Made by a program: the position numbers and the translations under genes. The notes beneath the pieces were generated by a model. The model did not search any database. It had not been told where the DNA came from and saw nothing but the letters and a program-made list of their open reading frames with translations. Shown piece by piece: positions 22,101 to 31,720 of a stretch of DNA of 64,000 bases (position 1 is its first letter; each line of letters starts with the position of its first letter). Source of the stretch: Pachyseris speciosa (taxonomy: Eukaryota > Cnidaria > Anthozoa > Scleractinia > Pachyseridae); assembly GCA_016490735.1 (NCBI GenBank), contig JAEMWC010000035.1, positions 580,001 through 644,000 on the forward strand. Reading direction: 5' to 3'.

Positions 22101-23251
22101 TAAAACCAAACACAATCATGACTTGCTAAGCATTTTCCTGCACTTAAATACCGGTAGCTCCATCTACAAGTAATTGCATGCTTCACTCTCTGATTGGTTT
22201 ATCACACTGCTTGCATCTGTTGTGATTGGCCAGGGTAATTACTTTGGGTTTGGCATTATATATGACACTCCAGTAGGAAACTGTGCTACTATTTGTATGC
22301 AGTGTGGGCGACTAAAAGTTAGAATTAAAGAAAGACAACAAAAAGAGGATTTCATTGGTCTTAAAATTTCTGCAACTTTCTTCCAGTAAATATTTAATCA
22401 TTGAGCTATCACTGCACCTTTACACCCAAAAATAAGCCCAACATGATGACTTACTCTTCCTAAAAAGGGGCTTGTAATTTTACTATAACCAAAAAGGGGT
22501 GTAATATCTCAGTCTGTGATTTTCTGCTATCTTGATCAATACTCACCCAGGTGGTACAAAACCCAGCACAGTTGGGAGGTTGTGGTTTCAAATCCACCAA
22601 ACAGAAATGTCAGAATCTCATCATGAACTTCCTCATCTGTAAGTGTGTACTTGGATTCAGGATCTTGTGCTCGCAGCAGCAGTGTCAACAAATCATTTTT
22701 GTTATCATCCTCCCTGCTCTTACGTTGTTGAATGATCTGATTAACAAGGTTGTCAACAACACTTTGAAGCTGACGCCCACGATGTGCTTTGAACGGGTGC
22801 ATCCAACTCCATAACTTTGGAAACACCAGGAACGCAAGCTCACCAAACCATCCCACAAAGTAAAACAGAGCCTAGCAGACAACAAACACCATTTAAATGG
22901 ACTTTGACAAGATTTAAGAATTCATTTACTGTATTATATATTAGAGTCCATCATAGTACTAGAGGTAGCAGCAGTGGTAGTGCCAGTGCCAGTGGTAGTG
23001 GTAGTGTTAAGTGGCAGTGATAATGGTAGTGTTAGTGATAATGGTAGTGGTGGTGGTAGTGGTAGTGGCAATAGACGTGGCAGTGGTAGAAGTAGTTTCT
23101 ATCTCTGTAATGTTTGTTATGTGATTTAAAAGAAAAATAAAAACTATTATAATTATTATTATAATTATTGTTATTATTATTATTATCATTATTATTATTA
23201 TAATTATTATAGAAGTTAAAGATATTGTGCATCAAATGGGAACTCGGAAAA

Positions 23252-23282
<31 letters not shown>

Positions 23283-23587
23283 CACGACCCTCCGTGATCT
23301 AGTCGGATGCTCTAACCACTGAGCTACTGGAGACTCTATGGTGAGCAAGGGTGAAATGTGGGTATTGACTAGAACTGCATCACGCAGTTACATAGTCAAA
23401 TTTTAAATGACCATATATGACTCATAACTGCATCGCGCAGTCACATTAAGGCATATCGGCGACAGCACCTCGCTAACTGCATCACGCAGTCACATTAAGG
23501 CATATCAAAGATGCAACCAACCAACCACCAAAGCGAGTAAATATAAGAGAAGTTAAAGATATTGTGCATCAAATGGGAACTCGGAAA

Positions 23588-23618
<31 letters not shown>

Positions 23619-23923
23619 CACGACCCTCCGTGATCTAGTCGGATGCTCTAACCACTGAGCTACTGGAGACTCTATGGTGAGCAAGGGTGAAATGTGGGTA
23701 TTGACTAGAACTGCATCACGCAGTTACATAGTCAAATTTTAAACGACCATATATGACTCATAACTGCATCGCGCAGTCACATTAAGGCATATCGGCGATA
23801 GCACCTCGCTAACTGCATCACGCAGTCACATTAAGGCATATCAAAGATGCAACCAACCAACCACCAAAGCGAGTAAATATAAGAGAAGTTAAAGATATTG
23901 TGCATCAAATGGGAACTCTGAAA

Positions 23924-23954
<31 letters not shown>

Positions 23955-26900
23955 CACGACCCTCCGTGATCTAGTCGGATGCTCTAACCACTGAGCTACT
24001 GGAGACTCTATGGTGAGCAAGGGTGAAATGTGGGTATTGACTAGAACTGCATCACGCAGTTACATAGTCAAATTTTAAACGACCATATATGACTCATAAC
24101 TGCATCGCGCAGTCACATTAAGGCATATCGGCGATAGCACCTCGCTAACTGCATCACGCAGTCACATTAAGGCATATCAAAGATGCAACCAACTATGCAA
24201 CCAACTATGTAACTGCGTGATGCAGTTCTAGTCAATACCCACATTTCACCCTTGCTCACCATAGAGTCTCCAGTAGCTCAGTGGTTAGAGCATCCGACTA
24301 GATCACAGAGGGTCGTGGGTTCAAATCCCATCTGGGGCGCGGATTTTTTTTTCCGAGTTCCCATTTGATGCACAATATCTTTAACTTCTCTTATATTTAC
24401 TCGCTTTGGTGGTTATTATTATTATTATCATTATAATAACCCTGCCACGTAAAGCTACTGCCACTACCACTTAATTACCACAGCCACTGGTAGTAGTGGT
24501 AGTGGTCGTGTTACTGGTACTGGTAGAGGTACCGGCACATGTAGACTCTGTTCTGTTTCTGTAACATTTGTTAATATGTGGTTTAACAAGCAAAATAAAG
24601 ACATCATTGTTAGTATTATTATTATTATCATTATTATTAGTGATAGCAGTAGTGATGGTGACGGTGGTGGTGGTGGTGGCAGCAGTAGTACTATATGCCC
24701 CTCACTCCTGCTCAGGAAGAAAGTTCCTCCTTGGAGGTTTCCATGACCAACAGAGGCTCAGGTGACAGGTGCTCAGCTCATTGCCCAGCCTCACCCCAAC
24801 CCTCTCAGTATTCCTAATATTTTTTGAATGAGGACAAGCAGACACAAACAAAGCCCAGTCCTGGTGATTTCTCCTCTGAAACCCTACATTAATCTTATGA
24901 CCTCCAGTAAGCAGACACCTTTTGTTGTCCCAAGGCACAAGCATGAGAGGTTTGACTGTAATAGCTTTGGACTCCTGGATGATATGGGAAAGTTGCCAAA
25001 TATCCATCCATATTGGTGTAAAAACAGAATCAAACCAACGGCTAAACTGTAAGCCACAGTGATCTATAGGGTGGTACAAAGCATCAGGCAAAACTATTTT
25101 TATTAGCTAAAAACAAACCTGTACTGTTTCATCCTCAGGGTTCTCTTGCACTTTCAAGTTATGACCAAATGCTGCTTGACTTATAATATCAAGCGCAAGA
25201 CTCTGCATCACAATGAAAGCTTCAGCAGATGATCCCTCAGGAAACCCTTGCCACTTTTTAATAACAACTCCAGTCTTCATGCTTGTCACTTCTAAAGCAT
25301 AGCTCAGGAAACCAGAGTGAAAGAGCGGCATGATAAGACGGCGGTGCTGCCTCCATTGCTCACCTTCTAGGGTGACAAGACCATCTCCAAGCACTTTTCT
25401 GAAACGTTCTAGATTGGTCTTTGGGCGGACTGTATTAAAGGTCTTCAATTTCAGAATCTCCTCACACAAGGATGGATCAGCAACAGAGAAGATATCTCTT
25501 CCATACAAGGGTGGTCTTCCCATCTGAATCCGAACCACTTTGCCATATTTCTTGTGCAGTTCAAGAAGTCTTAAGTGCCTTCCTTCCACATTAGAACGAA
25601 AAACATCTGCATTCCCAGAAAACCAATGTGGTGGTGGACCTGGTGGGAGGGGTCTGTAGACAGGGGTTAAATAAGTGGTATTATAAATTTTTGTATTGTA
25701 TCCAGCACCTGATCCCCCTTAAGGCAAGGATATTCTCAGATAATTGGTTTAGTCTACAAATTTCTGTATTTTTCTACTTGGAAAAGTGGAGGGATTCTGG
25801 TCCTACATCAGGGCTACTCACTTTGAGGTAAGGCCTGGTGGTCTGTGGAATTTTTTTGACGAGGGCAGGTGGGGGAGGGGGGAGGATGCAATAAGAATGA
25901 CTGAATTAATGGAGGGTCCGTCAAAAACATGAAGGACTCTAACGAGCCATTCATCATTGAAATAATTTCCAGAAATGACAAAGAAAGCAGGGTGGAGGAT
26001 AACCTGAGAGCTGGGTATGGGAATCTGCTGGCTGTCCCTTTTTGGATGGTCGAAAAGTGCAATCCATAACAGCGCAGTGATCAACAGTACAGTGAGACTG
26101 GAGCGAGAAGAAAAGAAAAACAAAAAGAGATCATCGTGTGCGAGTTCCCCACTAACCAGAAAGGAACTGGCTTAGCAGTCTAATGCACATGTCATCGGTT
26201 TCCCAGTGGGAATGATCCCTGGGCCAACCAGGGAGATATGTGGGGGAATACAAAGAGATGGATGGGATTCTTTGCCCGAGGGTAGGGGAAAAATGACATT
26301 GTTTTATGATCAAAGATTAAGGGGTGGCCGGGGAAATCACGAGTTTGTAAAGGCTATTAGGAGGATTTCCTGCTGGGAGACACCTCACCCAGGGGACTTT
26401 GTCACGCAAGATGTCCCGACTCCCCGGCAAAATTCCTCAAGTTTACTTAACTGATTTTACAACCCCCCTGGTTAGCCCGGGGATCGATCCCACGGAGAAG
26501 CCGATGACATGTGCATAACAGCTAATTTACTCAAAACTCAAAACTTTGTCCCATCTGCTCCAAAATCCGACTAATAAACGCCTGGAAATTTAACACTTTA
26601 TCAGGTGAAGGTCACATATATTAGTGCCACACTAGTAACAACATGGTTATGCTGAGCTTTCCGCAAGCTTAGCGAAGAAAACATTTTCATCGAACGTCGT
26701 GATCGATGAATGAACTTTCCGCAAGCTTAGCGAAGAAACACTTTCATCCAACGTCGTGATCGATGAATGAAATAAATCTAGGGAGCAACTGCAGCTAAAT
26801 CTTCTGTAGGGTGAAATGTCTGATCGCATTTATATCTACAGATATCTAGCGGGGAATAGACTTAATGAAATACCTTTTACGTGACAGCTTTGCTTTTAAC

Positions 26901-26986
26901 AGCTTCAGGATTGACCAGACAAGGACAATAATTGCACAAGACAATAAAACATCGCCGCATCTCGGGGCAAATAATCCCAGCGCCAT
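18872..26986 (-). CDS. Cytochrome P450, five exons, copy A (apparently intact)
   Basis: Exons on the - strand: 26,986-26,874; 25,653-25,119; 22,871-22,547; 21,246-21,058; 19,197-18,872. All introns are GT-AG and phases match (2, 0, 1, 1); the joined length is 1,488 nt, 495 residues plus stop, normal for a microsomal P450. Exon 1 gives a short lumenal start and one hydrophobic anchor (VLLSCAIIVLVWSILKLL), then RPLPPGPP, the proline-rich hinge. Exon 2 has the C-helix WRQHR. Exon 3 has the I-helix GGFETT for oxygen activation. Exon 4 has the K-helix ExxR (ESQR). Exon 5 has FDPTRW and the haem-binding FGGGSRRCAG with the Cys ligand. It is a haem monooxygenase of the ER membrane needing P450 reductase; substrate unknown. 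The sequence suggests the CYP3/4/46 side of the superfamily, but I cannot name the family. The ATG context AAAATGG is strong. Confidence 0.88.
19198..21057. other. P450 intron 4, copy A
   Basis: Contains G-rich tracts (19,614-19,632 and 19,818-19,838), a MITE at 20,441-20,579 and otherwise unrecognised sequence shared with B (45,847-47,657). Open frames here are short and unrelated to the gene. Confidence 0.6.
20441..20579. mobile_element. 139-bp MITE with perfect 20-bp TIR, copy A
   Basis: TACCTTGGTGTAAAAACCTG at the left and its exact reverse complement at the right. No coding content. Confidence 0.75.
21058..21246 (-). CDS. P450 copy A exon 4: J and K helices
   Basis: 189 nt, acceptor TCCCAG, donor GTATGG. 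Contains AQEEVDRVLG and the K-helix ExxR in KESQRLIPV. Confidence 0.82.
22547..22871 (-). CDS. P450 copy A exon 3: F/G to I helix
   Basis: 325 nt, acceptor TGCTAG, donor GTGAGT. Contains the distal I-helix motif FGGFETTTSQL. Confidence 0.85.
22940..23211. repeat. (AGTGGT)n and (ATT)n microsatellites, copy A
   Basis: Degenerate GGTAGT/GGCAGT repeats (22,960-23,090) followed by an ATT/ATTATT run (23,140-23,210). The corresponding B stretch is 49,855-50,150. The complement of the GGTAGT pattern resumes at ~24,440-24,540. The Ser-Gly or Asn-Thr open frames are artefacts. Confidence 0.85.
23261..23333 (-). tRNA. tRNA-like unit 1 in P450 intron 2
   Basis: Folds as a tRNA: acceptor TCTCCAG/CTGGGGC (one mismatch), D stem GCTC/GAGC, A box TAGCTCAGTGG, B box GGTTCAAATCC, AGA at the anticodon position with T33. 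It has no long variable arm, so it is not a genuine Ser tRNA. A T run follows on the - strand. Likely a tRNA-derived repeat. Confidence 0.4.
23597..23669 (-). tRNA. tRNA-like unit 2 in P450 intron 2
   Basis: Sequence identical to unit 1 in the tRNA-like part; 336 bases downstream in the same orientation. Confidence 0.4.
23933..24005 (-). tRNA. tRNA-like unit 3 in P450 intron 2
   Basis: Third identical tRNA-like part, 336 bases after unit 2. Identity of the three units indicates very recent amplification or homogenisation. Confidence 0.4.
24267..24339 (+). tRNA. tRNA-like unit 4 (inverted) in P450 intron 2
   Basis: Opposite orientation. Small differences (ATCACAGA instead of ATCACGGA, GCGCGG at the 3' side) weaken the anticodon stem. 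A T run follows. Confidence 0.38.
24700..25091 (-). other. Unrecognised open stretch in P450 intron 2, copy A
   Basis: 129 open codons (including WMDIWQLSHIIQESKAITV and ALFVSACPHSKNIRN), also in copy B at 50,420-50,715. Differences between copies are mostly amino-acid changing, which argues against selection on a protein. It could be a fragment of a mobile element. No function assigned. Confidence 0.3.
25119..25653 (-). CDS. P450 copy A exon 2: hinge to D helix
   Basis: 535 nt between acceptor TCTACAG and donor CAG|GTTTGT. Contains the hinge PLPPGPPPHW, the C-helix WRQHRRL and FGHNLKVQ. The codon split across intron 1 rebuilds Arg of RPLPPGPP. Confidence 0.85.
25654..26873. other. P450 intron 1, copy A
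   Basis: Contains a repeat at ~26,290-26,465 that occurs inverted at 30,150-30,310, and a 50-bp direct repeat near 26,650-26,760 (TTTCCGCAAGCTTAGCGAAG twice). No gene. Confidence 0.5.
26290..26465 (-). repeat. Dispersed repeat, inverted copy (A)
   Basis: Its reverse complement (CAAACTTGAGGAATTT-like start, AAGTCCCCTG, GAGGTGTCTC) matches 30,150-30,310. The pair stands inverted ~3.8 kb apart in copy A. In B the pair is 52,330-52,505 and 58,350-58,510. Diverged between pair members, so old. Confidence 0.65.
26874..26986 (-). CDS. P450 copy A exon 1: membrane anchor
   Basis: 113 nt, starting MALGLFAPRC and ending in phase 2 at a GTATTT donor. Codes for the N-terminal signal anchor. Confidence 0.8.
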
Positions 26987-28887
26987 TTTAACATAAAATA
27001 TCGCGGGACAGCGGGCAACACCGGAAGTTGGATGAAAGCCAGGGTTATGGGAACGTGACTTCAGCCCAACACTTCAGCCCAAATCGCGTGACCGCAAAAA
27101 CAGACTTTAAAAAAAGCTAAGAAAATACCGTTAAAGATAAGACTTTCACCTTGAGTGTTAAAGGCTGATAAGTTTTTTTGTGATTCTGTGAGTTTACTAA
27201 ATCATTTTGCAAAACACCAAACAAGTTTTGAGAAAATCCGGAAGTCGCCTATTGAAACAGGAAACAAAAACGCACAATCTCAACGTACTTCGCTTTAAAA
27301 AGACGTAAAACCTATCATCTTTGAACTCTCAAATTAGGTGAAAGCCTTATCTTTAAACAACCTTTCTTATGTTTTTCTTCTGACTGATAAATGAATTTAT
27401 AGTTTGCATTGATCAGTACAAGCTTCTCCTTCTTTATTGGCTGCACACAAACCTAAGAAAATTTTTAGTTTTTAGTTATTGTTATATACAGACCAGAAAT
27501 ACAGTCAAATCTCCCGCGGCACAAAGCATAGGTACCCGATTACGGGAGGAGGTTGAGGGACTTGAACAGGCACCGTCTTGGGAAGTGTGTGGCAGTCAAT
27601 TCGCTGCTACACGGCGTTATAGGAATCAAAAAACAGTGGGCATTTTAGAAACTGGATGCGGCAGGAACCGGAGCTTCACTCTCCCATACAAGCCCTTTGA
27701 GTCAACCTTTGCGCGTATCTTTTCTATTTTTAGAACGCTACGGGTTTCTAAATTCGCACGCGCTGTTTAGAAAGCCAAAGAGAAGGATCGGGACAACACG
27801 CTCCCCACCCTTGGCCACAATTTTATTATGGATGCTTGTGTGCGGAATTTACTGGAAACAGATTTTTCCAGTAAATTTGAGCCTCCTACAGAAAAAGCAG
27901 TTGTAAAAGTAGAAAGATACGCGCAAAAGTTGACTCAAGGAAACAGTGGAGGCTCTTACTCATGGGCTCTTGGATACGCGGGGTACATTTTAAAAACTCT
28001 GCGCTGTCCCTAAATGAAGAAACAAATCGACCGAGGTTTAATACAGGTAGAGGCCTTACATGTGCCAGGTCGTCTGGTTTTATCAAGGGGCTCAAGCCAG
28101 TTGATAGCAGCCAGTTGGTCTAGATGAGGAATATTCTCAGCCAAGCAGGCAGACCAAGCAACTACTGTGCTGGCAGTGATACGAATGGAGCCAGCGACGG
28201 GGGAGAACGATTAGCAATTGAAGTGAGCCAGAGTTCCATGAAAGTTGGCGAAACTTTCACAAATGATAGCCTCAATCCAGATGCAGGTCCTGATTTTCAG
28301 CCCCGGATGACACCCGATTACCCTCAAATCACGGAAGATGACATTGAACTCCGTATGGGCGAGAGATACCACAGGCTCACAGGGACAGATAGTGGCCGAC
28401 GCGAAGAGATACCGCACAGCCGGGCGTAGTTCAAGGTCGCAGCATAGTGACAATAGTCAGCCCAGAAAACCAGAAAGTTAATTTTTGGTTTCCACCCACC
28501 TTGTTAGGGACAAGTGGCCTTTTGAGGTATTCCATAGCTCAGTTTTAACTATCGCGAAAAACAAAACGCTAGTCTACTAAATAACTGACGGTATAAGGTA
28601 CATTGTGTCTACGGTGAGGAACTGAACGTTGAAAAGTTCTTGCACTACATTCAAATTAAAGATCTATTTCTTCGCGCGCTTCAAACTAAAGAAAAGTTCC
28701 ACTTTGTCTTACCTTAGAAACAAGTCCGGTGACAAAATTTTGATATTATTGCACACAAGAATCGACATAAATCAGTCCTTTGCTATGCAACTGAATGTTG
28801 ACTCATACATACAAACAGTCACATTTATATTTTATACAACAATGAGCAATCAGAGCCAAAATGAAAAACAAGCGATGTGCTGTTTCT
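26987..28887. other. P450 upstream region, copy A
   Basis: No gene called. An open frame at 28,124-28,429 is frameshifted in copy B (a G run one base shorter near 54,225) and is not supported. Contains the A-only insertion at 27,661-28,000. Confidence 0.45.
27661..28000. mobile_element. A-only insertion with inverted repeats
   Basis: Copy B reads directly from GAAACTGGGTGCGGG to AACTCTTCGCTGTCCC. The extra ~330 bases in A hold an inverted repeat: GAGTCAACCTTTGCGCGTAT at 27,699 and its near reverse complement ending at 27,936. Probably a MITE. Confidence 0.6.
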
Positions 28888-29129
28888 AAAGGCCCTGGCA
28901 AACGAGGACACAGTGTTGCTTACACATTGTTGCTCGTGATGTTTCTTGGGTGATCAAACGAGCGGTACGCAAAACAAATGTTGTTTCCATACTGCGCAAA
29001 CTAGGAAACATTTGTTTTAGACACAAATTTATTGTCCGCAACAAATGTTGCGCGCGCGGGCAAACAGGGAAACATCTGTGTCCCCAACAATGTGTCCACT
29101 TCAATGTGTCCTCGTTTGCCAGGGCCTTT
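28888..29129. mobile_element. 242-bp MITE with perfect 25-bp TIR, copy A
   Basis: Begins AAAGGCCCTGGCAAACGAGG and ends with the exact 25-base reverse complement. The interior has ACATTGTTG-type short repeats. No ORF of its own. Confidence 0.78.
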
Positions 29130-29224
29130 TAAGGCTCTGGCAAGTTAAAAGGTGTCTATCTGTTCTGATGCATTTTTTATCAGAGGTTGTAATCAGAATC
29201 AGAATCAGAATACGTGAATGCTAC

Positions 29225-29880
29225 AGCTCTAACCTGAATCAGACACACAAATTTAATTTGTTATTTAACTTCTTCACCGGGTTTTTCTGTTTTGTTTTTG
29301 TTTGTGTTTGTTTCTGCACGTGCACGCTTGAAAAGGTTTAAAATGAACAGGAATTTAACTCGGCACCCAAAAATGTACCAAAGATACTCTCGCAACCAGT
29401 CAATATATATTGCCTGTTTCAGTGATTTCATTTTTCTTTCCGCAAACTCTTCAATGACACGATTGTCTATACAAGAGGTACACGTTTTTATATGGCGGGA
29501 ATTCTAAGATGCTTGGAAGGATGCTTGTTTTGATACATAGAAAACATCGGTGCGTTTGTGCGTTTTTCTTGAAGTAATATACCGGTTCTATGGCTGTTTA
29601 ATAATTCTTTTTCAACATTGTTAACAAAGTGGGTTTTATTAAGTTTTTTACGCGCAGAGGTTTTCTCATTGAACAGTAAAAGTAGTCAATTTTTCTTTGA
29701 TGACTTCGAACAGGTAGCTCGGCCTCAAGGATTTCTTTCAAATAAGTGTTACTTTCATACTGTGTTCAATTCATGGTACAGTTGCAAGTACAACCCTTTG
29801 GAAGCAGAAAATGTTCCTTTAATTTCACCTCATCACTATGCAACCAATAGAAAACCGTATCTAACCCTACTGAGATAAAT
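29225..29880. repeat. ~650-bp repeat family, copy A right side
   Basis: Matches 55,230-55,885 closely (its duplicate in B) and 14,150-14,660 more distantly. Shared phrases include TCTGCACGTGCACGCTTG and CTCGCAACCAGTCAAT. No coding potential kept between copies. Confidence 0.65.
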
Positions 29881-30149
29881 ATTATAAACGATAACGGATT
29901 GTCATCAATGACGCAATGACAAGGTTAAGAAAGCTACCATATCTGAGAAAAGATGAAAAGACTAGAAACTCATGTCGCGGTGGAACATGAAATAATTACG
30001 TTACACGCCGTTTGAGAGGCAAAACTCCTTGAAAAAGACCAGCTATCTAAAGAACCAAATGTTCGAAATTAAATATTTGCAAACTATCATGGTTTCGATT
30101 CGCAAGACGGTTCAGCGTTACATGAGCGGAAGATCATTCATAACTGTGG

Positions 30150-30310
30150 TAAATCAGTCAAGCAAACTTGAGGAATTTCCCCAGGGGGTAGGAGAATCTT
30201 GCAAGACAAAGTCCCCTGAGTGAGGTGTCTCTTGCAGAAAATCCCCCTGACATCCTTTACAAACTTGTGAAATCCCCCACCGCTAATATTTGATCGTAAA
30301 ACAGTCTTAA
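30150..30310 (+). repeat. Dispersed repeat, direct copy (A right edge)
   Basis: Partner of the inverted copy at 26,290-26,465; lies just before the A/B junction. The same member ends copy B at 58,350-58,510. Confidence 0.65.
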
Positions 30311-30360
30311 TTACACTCAATTATACTCACAATTAAAGTATTGGAGAAAATAATCATGCC

Positions 30361-30825
30361 AAAATACTGCTCAGTAGCTTTCATTTGAATGGTCACACTT
30401 TAGGAATTCATCCACAGACTCAAAAGTTAGAACCACCTTGTACAGCATAATAAACAGCACCACAGGAAAGTACTGCTCAGTAGCTTTCATTTGAATGGTT
30501 ACACTTTAGGGTTTCATCCACAGACTCAAAAGTTCGAACCACCTTGTACAGCATAATAAACAGCACCACGGGAAAGTACTGCTCAGTAGCTTTCATTTGA
30601 ATGGTCACATTTAAGGATTTCATCCACAGACTCAAAAGTTAGAACCACCTTGTACAGCATAATAAACAGCACCACAGTACTGCTCAGGAGCTTTCATTTG
30701 AATGGTCACACTTTAGGATTTCACCCACAGACTCGTACGTTAGAACCACCTTGTACAGCACAATCAACAGCACCACAGGAAAGTACTGCTCAGTATAGTA
30801 GCTTTCATTTGAATGGTCATTCCGG
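30361..30825. repeat. ~105-bp tandem satellite, copy B
   Basis: Four to five monomers of the same satellite as at the window start, one of them shortened by losing the GGAAAG part. Located exactly at the A/B cassette junction, so it could have served as a substrate for unequal crossing-over. Confidence 0.85.
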
Positions 30826-31439
30826 CCTCTTTCGCGTTGCCTCTGCCGACAGCTTTGTTCGCGCCTTATGCTCTTTTAAAGACGAGGACGGCAACGGCAA
30901 CGAGAATGCCACAAAACCACAAATCTTTCTGCACGTATGTTTTACATTTTGGTTGTTTTCTTGGTCGTCCTGAATAAAACAACAATGTGACGTGACGAAA
31001 GTTTAGGTTTTGTGCAGAACTGTAGCGTATGACCTCTATGAAGGTGAACTATTCTTGGCTTTTCTCAACTTCAACGCCGTTTTTACAAATTTAGCTTCAG
31101 TATAGTTCGTCAACATATTAGAAATTTGGGAAAATTGCGAACGAATTACAATAACGGGAAGTTACATTTTTAAATGACGTTTTCATTGCCGTCCTCTCCA
31201 GTGAGAGACACGCAGCCACCCGCGCACGGCCCTATAATAGCAATAGGTCTTATGCGCGATTGCGTAACATGCTCAAAATTCACCAACAAGCCTCGTTTTT
31301 GCGGCATTTTCTCAAACCTTCGTTATCTTCGTGTTGTTTTCATGTGGGTATTCTTTCATCATTGCCGCTTTGGGAATTAGTTCATGATAAAATTTAAAAT
31401 TTGCATTCTCAAACCGAGGCTTGGGGGTGATTTTAGCTA

Positions 31440-31720
31440 GTCTGAAGTCATCACGCATAAGGGCTATTACGTCACCTTAAACGGGTTCACGTGAATTAGT
31501 TTCCGCTTTCACATTCAGACGTTTAGCTACTTAAATCGCTTGCGTCTGTAGCAGGTCTGAAGGTGTAGTTGCGTTAAGTTATTGCCATCACTTGCCTGTG
31601 GATACAAAGCAGTCGAGTGTTTGAAGCTCTTTTTCGCTTTGCTGTAAGGATACGAGAAAAGAACGCACCTTCTGTAGTCTTTACTGCAAACTTCAGCGGC
31701 CTGGCACGATTGCATCACAG
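31440..31720 (+). promoter_or_regulatory. Candidate 5' exon of NLR, copy B
   Basis: Counterpart of the copy A candidate exon, ending in CACAG before GTACGT at 31,721. It carries about 20 extra bases (near 31,550) that copy C shares and A lacks. Confidence 0.22.

Larger units (their letters stand above)
23212..24412. repeat. Four-unit tRNA-like array (3 direct, 1 inverted) in P450 intron 2, copy A only
   Basis: Direct units start at GAAGTTAAAG at 23,212, 23,549 and 23,885 (period 336-337 bp). A fourth, partial unit at ~24,205-24,412 is inverted and could pair with its neighbour. Each direct unit has a 73-base tRNA-like part and three small stem-loops of the form ACTGC-ATCRC-GCAGT. Copy B has only the uninterrupted ATT microsatellite here. 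Confidence 0.85.
1..30357. repeat. Segmental duplication, copy A
   Basis: This is the first of three tandem cassettes. The order of satellite, tRNA-like units, MITEs, CTGTCA satellite, NLR gene, LINE remnants, hAT element and P450 gene is repeated from 30,358 (copy B), and its left end again from 58,561 (copy C). The last ~60 bases before 30,358 match the last ~60 before 58,561. The A-to-B offset starts near +30.5 kb, is +29.8 kb at the NLR start and +26.0 kb at P450 exon 1, so the copies differ by several insertions and deletions. The true left end may lie before position 1. Confidence 0.9.

Noticed and set aside
23212..24412. Possible CRISPR-like array (regular direct repeats)
   Set aside because: Units are ~336 bp, contain tRNA-like heads, lack short repeats with unique spacers, and the host is a eukaryote.
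28124..28429. 101-codon open frame upstream of P450 copy A
   Set aside because: The counterpart in copy B is frameshifted by one base in a G run; no known domain.
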